A stretch of 64,000 bases of DNA from Roseateles toxinivorans (lineage in GTDB: Bacteria > Pseudomonadota > Gammaproteobacteria > Burkholderiales > Burkholderiaceae_C): NCBI RefSeq assembly GCF_004362525.1, contig NZ_SNXS01000007.1, positions 62,001-126,000 of the forward strand, given 5' to 3'. A program made the position numbers and the translations under genes. The notes under the pieces were generated by a model. It did not search any database. It was given only the letters and a program-made list of their open reading frames with translations, and had not been told where the DNA came from. Numbering within the stretch: the stretch's first letter is position 1; each line of letters opens with the position of its first letter. Positions 52,503-59,584 of the stretch are shown in pieces.

Positions 52503-52540
52503 GGTGGGTTCTTGTTGGCCGCGACAGCGCGGCTCCCACC
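52503..52540 (-). repeat. Nested inverted repeat in the leader of the efflux operon
   Basis: Outer arms GGTGGG (52503-52508) and CCCACC (52535-52540) enclose a perfect 6-bp hairpin GCCGCG-ACAG-CGCGGC (52518-52533). It falls between the predicted sigma-54 transcription start (about 52536) and the adaptor start codon, so the leader RNA would be folded. It has the GTGG-plus-palindrome shape of some REP elements. Confidence 0.45.
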
Positions 52541-52546
52541 TTCCAT

Positions 52547-52562
52547 TGCAATGCCCGTGCCA
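52547..52562 (-). promoter_or_regulatory. Sigma-54 (-24/-12) promoter of the efflux operon
   Basis: On the minus strand the sequence is TGGCACGGGCATTGCA, matching the sigma-54 consensus TGGCACG-N4-TTGC(A/T). The invariant GG and GC are exactly 10 nt apart. It lies about 50 bp before the adaptor start codon and 65-130 bp downstream of GTGTCC inverted repeats. The operon itself encodes an NtrC-type activator. Confidence 0.82.
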
Positions 52563-52626
52563 GGCCGCGACTCGCGACTCACGCCTTATGAATCAAGGAC
52601 TTGGCGCTGCATGTCCGTTCATTGCG

Positions 52627-52677
52627 GTGTCCGCGGACACTGCTCCGGACACTCGGCCGGACGGCTACAGTGTCCGG
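52627..52677. promoter_or_regulatory. Probable upstream activator sites for the NtrC-type regulator
   Basis: A perfect 14-bp palindrome GTGTCCGCGGACAC (52627-52640) is followed by TCCGGACAC (52644-52652) and GTGTCCGG (52670-52677). GGACACT and AGTGTCC form a further inverted pair 15 nt apart. The distal half-site overlaps the last codons of the CopD-like gene. Position and symmetry suit enhancer sites of a Fis-HTH activator. Confidence 0.65.
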
Positions 52678-53126
52678 CCGACGATGGCGACGACAAACAC
52701 CAGGCAGCCCAGGCCCAGATTGATGGCCACCAGCTGCCGGATCTTGTTCAAAACGGCGGCCGCCACCGGCCAGGTCTGCGCTGCGCAGGCCTGCTGCAGC
52801 CGCGGAAACAGGGCCCAGCGGATATGGCCGAACAGGCCCATCATCAGCAGGCCCAAACCCGCCATCGCATGCACGCTCCAGTGCATGGAGCCGGGGCTCA
52901 GCTGCCACATCGCCAGGCCACTGAGCAACAGCACGACGATGGCGCCCAGCACCAGGGCGAAGAAGCGCTGCAGGGTGGCGGCCATCAGGCTCAGGCGCAG
53001 GGGCGGCGCCTCGAGGGTCTGCAGCGCCGCGGGGCGCACGCACAGCTGAATCGTCGCCATGCCACCGACCCATAGGGCGGCGGCAAGCAGGTGCAGGCAC
53101 AGTAGTGCGGTGATGAGGATGTTCAT
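52665..53126 (-). CDS. CopD-like four-helix membrane protein
   Basis: A 153-residue membrane protein with four helices: ILITALLCLHLLAAALWVGGMA, RFFALVLGAIVVLLLSGLAMW, WSVHAMAGLGLLMMGLFGHIRWALF and LVAINLGLGCLVFVVAIVG. The H in CLHLLAAALWVGG and later His residues (MHWSVHAM, FGHIRW) match the copper-resistance CopD-type domain and related b-haem-like proteins. The start MNILITALL was chosen because it begins the first helix; the longer frame runs antisense-like into priA. Role in copper handling is inferred from family only. Confidence 0.8.
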   Translation of the reverse strand: MNILITALLCLHLLAAALWVGGMATIQLCVRPAALQTLEAPPLRLSLMAATLQRFFALVLGAIVVLLLSGLAMWQLSPGSMHWSVHAMAGLGLLMMGLFGHIRWALFPRLQQACAAQTWPVAAAVLNKIRQLVAINLGLGCLVFVVAIVGRTL

Positions 53127-53145
53127 GGCGCTCAGTGTCGCACCG

Positions 53146-55257
53146 TCAGATCGCCAACGGATCCACATCGACAGCCCAGCGCAGCACGCCCTTGTGCTCG
53201 CGCTTGAGCGCATGCAGCTCGGGGAGCCAGTGCCACAGCAGACGCTGCAGGGCGCCCCGCGAGGCGGCCTCGACCAGCATCTGCATGCGCTCGACATTGG
53301 CCACCCGGGCCACGCTCATGGGCACAGGCGGATACAGCGTGACCTGCCTGGCCTCGGGCATGGCGGCCGCCCAGTCGGCGGCGGCCTGCAGAAAGGCCTT
53401 GGCCAGCTCGGGCGTGCGCGCATCGGCGCGCAGCAGGGCCAGATGGGCAAACGGCGGCAGACCGGCCATGCGACGCTCGGCCAGCTGGCTTGTGGCAAAG
53501 GCCGCGTAGTCATGCGTGCGCAGGCTCTGGTACAGCGGATGCAGCGGGTGCCAGGTCTGAACCCACATCTCGCTGCGTGCGGCTGCTTCGGCATCTCGCC
53601 CGGCACGCCCGGCCGCCTGCATCATCAGCGCGAACAGACGCTCGGGCGCGCGAAAGTCGCTGGTGAACAGGGCGCCATCCGGATTGACGGCGGCGACCAG
53701 GGTGATGCGCCGGAAGTCATGGCCCTTGGCGACCATCTGCGTGCCGACCAGCACATCCACCTCGCCGGCATGGACGGCGTTCAGCTGCGTCTCCAGCGCG
53801 CCCTTCAGCTTGGTGCTGTCGGCGTCGATGCGGGCCACCCGCGCGCCCGGCAGCAGCTCGGCCATCTGCTCCTCCAGCCGCTCGGTGCCGCGGCCCAGCG
53901 GGGCGATGTCCTGGTTGCCGCAATCGGGGCAGGCGCGGGGCACCCGCTCGGTGAAACCGCAATGGTGGCAGCGCAGCGTGCGGTCCAGCTTGTGGAACAC
54001 TCGCCAGGCGCTGCAATGGGCGCAGCCGCTTTTCCAGCCGCACTCGGTGCAATGCAGCACCGGGGCATAACCGCGCCGGTTCAGGAAGACCAGGCTCTGC
54101 TCGCCGCGCTCCAGCCGTTCGCGCAGGGCGTCCAGCAGCGGCGGTGAGATCACCGTCGTCACACCCTTGGCGCGCGGCAGCGTGTTCATGTCGAACAGGC
54201 GCACCCGCGGCAGGGCGCCACCGCCGATGCGCCGCGGCAGGCTCAAACGCTGGTAGCGGCCTTCCTCGGCCCGCTGCCAGCTCTCCAGCGAAGGTGTGGC
54301 CGAGCCCAGCAACACCGGGATGCGCAGCTGGTGGGCGCGATACACGGCCAGGTCGCGTGCCGAATAGCGGGCGCCCTCCTGCTGCTTGTACGAGGGGTCA
54401 TGCTCCTCATCGACGACGATCAGGCCCAGCCGCGGCATGCTGGCGAACACGGCCAGCCGCGTGCCCAGCACCAGCTCGGCATGGCCCAGATGGGCGGCCA
54501 TCCAGTTGCGCAGCCGATTCGCCGGCGTCAGGCCGCTGTGCAGCGAGACGATGCGGTGGGCGGCAAAGCGCTCGTTGAAGCGGGCCTCCAGCTGCGGTGT
54601 CAGATTGATCTCGGGCACCAGCACCAGCACCTGCTGGCCGCGGTCCAAGGCATGCTCGGCGGCGCGCAGATAGACCTCCGTCTTGCCGCTGCCAGTGACG
54701 CCATACAGCAGCACCGGCGCCGGGGGGCCCGCTGTCTCGGGATGGGCCGCAGCCGCGAGCGCGGCGTCCAGTTGGAGCAGCGCCTCGGCCTGGTCGCCAC
54801 TGAGCTCGGGCCGCATGGGTTCGGGCACCTGCTCCGGCGGTGCTGCCAGCCACTTCGTCATGCGCTTCAGCCGGGCCAGCAGCTGGGCCGCATCGAGCAG
54901 GCGCAGCTGCGGCGGCAGCACCGACAAAGCCACCTCGCCGACGCTGCGCTGGTAGTAGTGCGCCGCAAAGCTGACCAGCTCGCACCAGGAGGCTGACAGC
55001 GGCAACAGGCCGTCCAGCACCGAACTCACCGGGCGCAGCAGGCTGGCATCAAGCTCCGCGCCCGCCGCGCCTTCGGCATGGGGCCAGACCACGCCAGTGA
55101 CCTCGCGCTTGCCCAGCGGCACCTGCACCAGGGTGCCTGGCGCTAGCAGGCGCTCACTGAGGTAGTCCAGCGGTTCGCTGAGCCCGCTGTGCTGCGGCGC
55201 GTCGACGGCGACGCGGACTCGGACTCGGACCTGGGTATCGGTCACTGTGGTTGTCAT
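53146..55257 (-). CDS. priA: Primosomal protein N' (PriA helicase)
   Basis: A 703-residue replication-restart helicase. The N-terminal 3'-DNA-binding domain is seen in PQHSGLSEPLDYLSERLLAPGTLVQVPLGKREVTGVVW. The helicase core has YGVTGSGKTEVYL (Walker A), LIVVDEEHDPSYKQQEGARYSARDLA (DEEH box) and LLGSATPSLESW. The zinc-binding insert reads CTECGWKSGCAHCSAW and CHHCGFTERVPRACPDCG (eight cysteines). Later motifs are VGTQMVAKGHDFRRITLV and MMQAAGRAGRD. PriA reloads the replisome at stalled forks. It is preceded, on its own strand, by a 1-kb non-coding region full of DnaA and IHF consensus sites. Confidence 0.95.
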   Translation of the reverse strand: MTTTVTDTQVRVRVRVAVDAPQHSGLSEPLDYLSERLLAPGTLVQVPLGKREVTGVVWPHAEGAAGAELDASLLRPVSSVLDGLLPLSASWCELVSFAAHYYQRSVGEVALSVLPPQLRLLDAAQLLARLKRMTKWLAAPPEQVPEPMRPELSGDQAEALLQLDAALAAAAHPETAGPPAPVLLYGVTGSGKTEVYLRAAEHALDRGQQVLVLVPEINLTPQLEARFNERFAAHRIVSLHSGLTPANRLRNWMAAHLGHAELVLGTRLAVFASMPRLGLIVVDEEHDPSYKQQEGARYSARDLAVYRAHQLRIPVLLGSATPSLESWQRAEEGRYQRLSLPRRIGGGALPRVRLFDMNTLPRAKGVTTVISPPLLDALRERLERGEQSLVFLNRRGYAPVLHCTECGWKSGCAHCSAWRVFHKLDRTLRCHHCGFTERVPRACPDCGNQDIAPLGRGTERLEEQMAELLPGARVARIDADSTKLKGALETQLNAVHAGEVDVLVGTQMVAKGHDFRRITLVAAVNPDGALFTSDFRAPERLFALMMQAAGRAGRDAEAAARSEMWVQTWHPLHPLYQSLRTHDYAAFATSQLAERRMAGLPPFAHLALLRADARTPELAKAFLQAAADWAAAMPEARQVTLYPPVPMSVARVANVERMQMLVEAASRGALQRLLWHWLPELHALKREHKGVLRWAVDVDPLAI

Positions 55258-55304
55258 TTAGCCGGCAAAGCTCGACGTCGATTCAAGGACATGCGCCAAG
55301 CCCA

Positions 55305-55559
55305 TGATTTCAAACACCTTCCAGACTATTCATGTTTTCTGTGGATAACTTTGTGGGCAAGCTGCACACAGCCGCGCTAAGTGCTTGATTTTTCTCGATG
55401 GAACTGGCTCTGCCCCATTTCCGTGCAAATCTCGAAATTCATATAAATCAAGTACTTAGCTCGCAGCAGGGAAAACGCTCAGCTGCATTGCAGCAGTCCC
55501 GGCGGGGCTATCGGACGCGACGCTTTTTGGGGATAAGTCAAGCCCTTAGTGCTCACTTC
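55305..55559 (-). repeat. DnaA/IHF module 1
   Basis: Elements in + strand order: TGATTTCAAAC (55305), perfect DnaA box TGTGGATAA (55340-55348), a weaker tandem box TGTGGGCAA 12 nt on, IHF consensus on the minus strand (55378-55390), IHF consensus on the plus strand AATCAAGTACTTA (55446-55458), GGGAAAAC (55469), the palindrome GCTGCATTGCAGC, one-mismatch DnaA box TGGGGATAA (55528-55536) and AGTGCT (55548). The two IHF sites form a 15-bp inverted repeat with one mismatch. Confidence 0.75.
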
Positions 55560-55649
55560 CCCCCAAGTTGTCCTCCTCGGCCCGACTCGTCCGAACCATG
55601 GCTTACCGCCATTTTCTAGACTGCGATTCACAAGTACGAGACAAGCTGC

Positions 55650-55903
55650 TGATTTCAAACGACTTTTCATACCCAGCCTGGCTTGTGGATAACTTTGTGG
55701 GCAAACCGCTGGCAATTCCGCTGCTGGTCGAACTCGAACTCAACACCCTCCGCCGTGACCGTTCGAGCCGCGTCGGCCAGTTCCATATAAATCAACAACT
55801 TGGCGCAATTCCGGGAAAACACTGAGCTGCATCGCAGCATCCGCAGGGTGTTCCGGCACGGTCGCACTTTTTGGGGATAAGTGCCACCCTGAGTGCTTAC
55901 TTC
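55650..55903 (-). repeat. DnaA/IHF module 2
   Basis: Same order and spacing as module 1: TGATTTCAAAC (55650), perfect DnaA box (55684-55692) with the tandem TGTGGGCAA, plus-strand IHF consensus AATCAACAACTTG (55790-55802), GGGAAAAC (55813), AGCTGCATCGCAGCA (55825), one-mismatch box TGGGGATAA (55872-55880) and AGTGCT (55892). The minus-strand IHF site of modules 1 and 3 is missing. Sequence between the motifs is largely diverged. Confidence 0.75.
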
Positions 55904-56013
55904 GGCGGCCCGTCATGCTGCGGAGCGGGTAACAGCGGCTGGCCTCGCCGCCTCCACTTTGAACGCTTAGCGGGGAAAGCTCTGTCTGGACTTAGAAATC
56001 AACGGCAAGCTCC

Positions 56014-56270
56014 TGATTCAGAAGGGTTTTTCGAGCTATCCACCATTGCTGTGGATAACTTTGTGAACAAGCTGCCGACAGCCGCGCTAAGTCCTTGATT
56101 CAACGGGGGTCGGCTTGCGCTGCACAGTTTCGAGGCAGTTGGCAAAGCCTTCATAAAATCAAATACTTAGCACACTTTTCGAATGGCCGGCCGGGGCCAC
56201 GCCGCGCCAAATTCGTGCATAGCTGCGAGATCCTATTTTGGGGATAAGTCAAGCCCCAAGTGCAAATTTC
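56014..56270 (-). repeat. DnaA/IHF module 3
   Basis: TGATTCA (56014), an inverted two-mismatch box CTATCCACC (56036), perfect DnaA box (56050-56058) with tandem TGTGAACAA, minus-strand IHF consensus (56088-56100), plus-strand IHF consensus AATCAAATACTTA (56157-56169), one-mismatch box TGGGGATAA (56239-56247) and AGTGCA (56259). The GGGAAAAC and GCTGC palindrome parts of modules 1 and 2 are not recognisable. It ends 24 bp from the hemE stop codon. Confidence 0.75.
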
Positions 56271-56293
56271 ACAGCCGGATACAAGGCCGCCGA

Positions 56294-57385
56294 TCAAGCA
56301 CCTGCACGCTGCCGGCGCGAATGGCTGTGTACCGCCTCGACCAGGGCCGACACATGCTCCGGCGGCGTGAACTGGCTGATGCCATGGCCCAGGTTGAAGA
56401 TGTGGCCAGCCCAGGAGCCGTCGGCATTGCGCGGGTTGCCGAAGCTGTCCAAGACCTTGATGGCCTCGGCCTGCACGCGCTCGGGCGGAGCGAACAGCAC
56501 ATTCGGATCCAGATTGCCTTGCAGTGCCACGCGGCCACCGATCTGGGCACGGGCCTTGGCCAGATTGACCGTCCAGTCCAGACCGACCACATCAGAGCCT
56601 GCGTCGGCAATCTCGTCCAGCCACAGCCCCCCGCCCTTGGTGAACAGGATGCTGGGAATGCGCTGGCCCTCGTGCTCGGTCTTCAACTGCGCCAGCACGC
56701 GGCGCGAATAGGCCAGGCTGAACTCCTGGAAGGCGCCATCGGCCAGCACACCGCCCCAGCTGTCGAACACCATCACGGCCTGGGCGCCGGCATCGATCTG
56801 CGCATTCAGATAGGCGGCCACGGCGTCGGCATTGATGGCCAGGATCTTGTGCATTAGGTCCGGACGCGAATACATCAGGCTCTTGACATGGCGGTAGTCA
56901 TCGGAGCCGGCACCCTCGACCATATAGCAGGCCAGGGTCCAGGGGCTGCCCGAGAAGCCGATCAAGGGCACGCGGCCATCAAGCGCCTTGCGGATCGAGC
57001 TGACGGCATCGAACACATACTGCAGCTTGTGCATATCGGGCACGGCGAGTTCGGACACCGCCGCTTCGTCGCGCACCTGCTTGGCAAAACGTGGCCCCTC
57101 GCCCTGGGCGAAGCTCAGGCCCAGGCCCATCGCGTCGGGCACGGTCAGGATGTCGCTGAACAGGATGGCCGCATCCAGCGGGTAGCGGTCCAGCGGCTGC
57201 AAGGTCACTTCGGTGGCCATCGCTGGGCTGGTGGCCAACCCCATGAAGCTACCGGCCTTGGCCCGACTGGCCTTGTACTCGGGAAGATAGCGGCCGGCCT
57301 GGCGCATCAGCCACAGCGGCGTGTAGTCGGTGGGCTGGCGCAGGCACGCGCGCAGGAAGGTGTCGTTTTTTAGGGTGGCGCTCAT
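56294..57385 (-). CDS. hemE: Uroporphyrinogen III decarboxylase
   Basis: A 363-residue cytoplasmic enzyme that removes four acetate carboxyls from uroporphyrinogen III to give coproporphyrinogen III in haem synthesis. Both family signatures are present: [16 protein letters not shown] near the N terminus with the catalytic Arg residues, and [18 protein letters not shown]. The Asp of [14 protein letters not shown] and the GLDWTVNL stretch also fit. I chose the ATG at 57383-57385 (MSATLKND), the usual N terminus; 22 more codons upstream are open. It is divergent from the lemA-like gene. Confidence 0.96.
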   Translation of the reverse strand: MSATLKNDTFLRACLRQPTDYTPLWLMRQAGRYLPEYKASRAKAGSFMGLATSPAMATEVTLQPLDRYPLDAAILFSDILTVPDAMGLGLSFAQGEGPRFAKQVRDEAAVSELAVPDMHKLQYVFDAVSSIRKALDGRVPLIGFSGSPWTLACYMVEGAGSDDYRHVKSLMYSRPDLMHKILAINADAVAAYLNAQIDAGAQAVMVFDSWGGVLADGAFQEFSLAYSRRVLAQLKTEHEGQRIPSILFTKGGGLWLDEIADAGSDVVGLDWTVNLAKARAQIGGRVALQGNLDPNVLFAPPERVQAEAIKVLDSFGNPRNADGSWAGHIFNLGHGISQFTPPEHVSALVEAVHSHSRRQRAGA

Positions 57386-57495
57386 AGCCGTATTATCGGG
57401 CCGCTCTTGGCGCGGATGTTTGCGGCATCGCACGCCTTGAATTTGCCGCACTTCGCCCCATATTGCAGATTCGAATTCCTATCAGGAGGCTAGGC

Positions 57496-58122
57496 ATGAC
57501 TTCACTCTTCTCCACCCGTTGGCGCGTTGGCCTGGCTGCCGTGGCAGTCACGCTGGGCCTGTCGGGCTGCGGCTACAACGACTTCCAGCGCCTGGACGAA
57601 GAGGTCAAGGCCGGCTGGTCCGAGGTGCTGAACCAGTACCAGCGCCGAGCCGATCTGATCCCGAACATCGTGTCCACCGTCAAGGGCGAGGCCAACTTCG
57701 AGCAGGAAACCCTGACCAAGGTGGTCGAGGCCCGCGCCAAGGCCACCAGCATCCAGGCCACGCCGGAGCTGGTGAACAACCCCGAGGCCTTCCAGAAGTT
57801 CCAGGCCGCCCAGGGTGAATTGAGCGGCGCGCTGAGCCGTTTGCTGGTGGTCAGCGAGCAGTATCCCAACCTGAAGGCCAACCAGGGCTTCCAGGACCTG
57901 CGTGTGCAGCTGGAAGGCACCGAGAACCGCATCACGGTGGCACGCAACCGCTATATCAAGACGGTGGCCGAGTACAACGTCAAGGTGCGCAGCCTGCCGA
58001 CCAATCTGACCGCCATGGTGATGGGTTACCAGGTCAAGCCCAGCTTCACGGTGCAGAACGAGGCAACCATCAGTGCCCCGCCGACGGTGAGTTTCGACAA
58101 GCCGGCGGCGGCCTCCAAGTAA
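57496..58122 (+). CDS. lemA: LemA family lipoprotein
   Basis: A 208-residue protein with a lipoprotein signal (VTLGLSGC, Cys about 24) followed by the LemA core: YNDFQRLDEEVKAGWSEVLNQYQRRADLIPNIVSTVKGEANFEQETLTKVVEARAKA. The core then has EQYPNLKANQGFQDLRVQLEGTENRITVARNRYIKTVAEYN. LemA proteins are helical and commonly encoded with TPM-domain proteins, as here. An AGGAGG is 6 nt before the ATG. Function unclear; the family is tied to envelope quality control. Confidence 0.93.
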   Translation: MTSLFSTRWRVGLAAVAVTLGLSGCGYNDFQRLDEEVKAGWSEVLNQYQRRADLIPNIVSTVKGEANFEQETLTKVVEARAKATSIQATPELVNNPEAFQKFQAAQGELSGALSRLLVVSEQYPNLKANQGFQDLRVQLEGTENRITVARNRYIKTVAEYNVKVRSLPTNLTAMVMGYQVKPSFTVQNEATISAPPTVSFDKPAAASK

Positions 58123-58144
58123 GCATCAGCGCCCTGCCGCCGCG

Positions 58145-59041
58145 ATGTTGAGTCTGCGCCGCTGGTGCCAGGTCTTGCTGCTTTGGGCGGCGGGCCTCGG
58201 CGCGGCCCTGGCCCAGCAGGACGTCCCGGCACTCAGCGGCCGGGTGATCGACCAGACGGCCACGCTCAGTGCCGCGGACAGCCAGGCGCTCGAAGCGCGC
58301 CTGGCCGCCCTCGAGGCCGAGGCCGGCCCGCAGATTGTCATACTGCTGGTCGCCAGCACCCAGCCCGAAGACATTGCCGCCTATGCGCAGCGCGTGGCCG
58401 ATACCTGGAAGATAGGCCGCCGCGAGGTCGGCGACGGCGTACTGATCGTGGTGGCCAAGAACGACCGCAAGCTGCGCATCGAGGTGGCCAAGGCGCTGGA
58501 AGGCGCCATACCCGATCTGGCCGCCCGGCAAATCATTCAGAACGCCATCAGTCCCGCCTTCAAGGCCGGCGACTATGCCCGCGGCCTGAACGCCGGGCTC
58601 GATATGCTGACCGCGCGCATCAAGGGCGAGAACCTGCCCCTGCCCGATCGCAAGGCGGCCGCGAGCAACGACGGCTTCCAGTGGGAAGAGCTGGCGATGT
58701 TCTTCTTCGTCGCCGTGCCCATCATCGGCGCGGTGCTGACCGGGCTGTTCGGCCGAAAGCTCGGCTCGCTGCTGACCAGCGCCGGCGTCGGCGGCATGGC
58801 CTGGTGGTTGAGCACGAGCCTGCTGCTGGCTGGCGCCGCCGGGATTGTCTCGCTGGTGCTGGTGGGCCTGCTGGGCATTGGTGCCTCTTCCGGACGGCGC
58901 GGCCGCGGCAGTGGGCCGGTGATCTGGGGCGGCAGTGGCGGTGGCGGCGGTGGTGGGTTTGGGGGCGGCGGCGGCGGCGGCGGCTTCTCGTCCGGCGGTG
59001 GCGGCGACTTTGGCGGAGGCGGCGCCTCCGGCGACTGGTGA
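58145..59041 (+). CDS. TPM domain protein with Gly-rich tail (YgcG family)
   Basis: A 298-residue membrane protein: signal peptide (to about LAQQ), a TPM domain (LSGRVIDQTATLSAADSQALEARLAALEAEAGPQIVILLVASTQPEDIAAYAQRVADTWKIGRREVGDGVLIVVAKNDRKLRIEVAKALEGAIPD), two membrane helices around 180-245, and a C-terminal tail of nearly pure Gly/Ser (GGGGGGGFGGGGGGGG). This is the standard YgcG layout. It sits between lemA and a second TPM gene, spaced 22 and 11 bp. Confidence 0.92.
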   Translation: MLSLRRWCQVLLLWAAGLGAALAQQDVPALSGRVIDQTATLSAADSQALEARLAALEAEAGPQIVILLVASTQPEDIAAYAQRVADTWKIGRREVGDGVLIVVAKNDRKLRIEVAKALEGAIPDLAARQIIQNAISPAFKAGDYARGLNAGLDMLTARIKGENLPLPDRKAAASNDGFQWEELAMFFFVAVPIIGAVLTGLFGRKLGSLLTSAGVGGMAWWLSTSLLLAGAAGIVSLVLVGLLGIGASSGRRGRGSGPVIWGGSGGGGGGGFGGGGGGGGFSSGGGGDFGGGGASGDW

Positions 59042-59052
59042 GGCGCAAGGCG

Positions 59053-59559
59053 ATGAACCGTTGGCTCCGACTGCTCAAACACCGCTGGCTCGATGAGTCC
59101 GACGCACGCCGCGCGCTCGACTCAGCCGCGCTGGCCCGGCTGCAGGCACGCGTGGCCGCCAGCGAGCGGCTGCACAGCGGCGAGTTGCGCATCGCGGTCG
59201 AAGCCGGGCTGCCCTTGAGCTATCTCTGGCGCGGCGCCACGGCCCGCGACCGGGCCGTGACCCTGTTCGGCAAGCTGCGCGTGTGGGACACCGAGCTGAA
59301 CAATGGCGTGCTGATCTATCTGCTGCTGGCCGAGCACCGCATCGAGATCGTCGCCGATCGGGGGCTCAGCAAGCAGGTCGATCCGGCGCTCTGGGAGCAG
59401 ATCGCCCAGCGCATGGGGACCGCTTTCAAGGCTGGGCGCTTCGAGGATGGCCTGAGCCAGGCGATCGACGCCGTCTGCACCTTGCTGCAGCAGCACTTTC
59501 CGCAGACAGCTGGCGCAGACAACCCGAACGAGTTGCCCGATCAGCCGATGCTGATGTAG
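59053..59559 (+). CDS. Second TPM domain protein, no signal peptide
   Basis: A 168-residue protein with one TPM domain: LQARVAASERLHSGELRIAVEAGLPL, RAVTLFGKLRVWDTELNNGVLIYLLLAEHRIEIVADRGLSKQVDPALWEQIAQRMGTAFKAGRFEDGLSQAI. There is no signal peptide or membrane helix. The LemA-TPM-TPM gene order is common in betaproteobacteria. Its stop codon TAG lies inside a GTAG palindrome (59556-59580) that may also end transcription. Confidence 0.9.
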   Translation: MNRWLRLLKHRWLDESDARRALDSAALARLQARVAASERLHSGELRIAVEAGLPLSYLWRGATARDRAVTLFGKLRVWDTELNNGVLIYLLLAEHRIEIVADRGLSKQVDPALWEQIAQRMGTAFKAGRFEDGLSQAIDAVCTLLQQHFPQTAGADNPNELPDQPMLM

Positions 59560-59580
59560 CCCGGATTCCATCCGGGCTAC
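59556..59580. repeat. Single REP-like GTAG palindrome between convergent genes
   Basis: Arms GTAGCCCGGA and TCCGGGCTAC (10 bp) around a 5-nt centre. It has the same GTAGCCCGGAT start as the REPIN-like pair at 30315-30364. It overlaps the TPM gene stop and ends 4 bp before the stop of the convergent mutarotase gene, so it could act as a two-way terminator. Confidence 0.65.
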
Positions 59581-59584
59581 AAAA

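Larger units (their letters stand above)
55258..56293. other. Non-coding hemE-priA gap holding three DnaA-box/IHF-site modules
   Basis: No convincing gene lies in these 1,036 bp; open frames are short and unrelated to known proteins. The stretch is much richer in A+T than its surroundings. It carries three copies of one module with perfect DnaA boxes (TTATCCACA on the minus strand), perfect WATCARNNNNTTR IHF sites and a second DnaA-like box (TTATCCCCA). Start-to-start distances of the perfect boxes are 344 and 366 bp. The parts recall E. coli oriC, datA and DARS. The atp operon on the right is read toward this site, which argues against oriC itself. I infer a locus binding DnaA and IHF. Confidence 0.75.

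Noticed and set aside
55258-56293. Short open frames of 60-87 codons in the hemE-priA gap
   Set aside because: They do not agree among the three modules, lack ribosome sites and show no protein-like composition; the conserved features are DNA motifs.
55258-56293. Reading the DnaA/IHF region as the chromosomal oriC
   Set aside because: No dnaA/dnaN/rpmH nearby. The atp operon to the right is read toward the site, which would put a highly expressed operon head-on to forks. Hence a datA/DARS-like or other role is preferred, though oriC is not excluded without GC skew.
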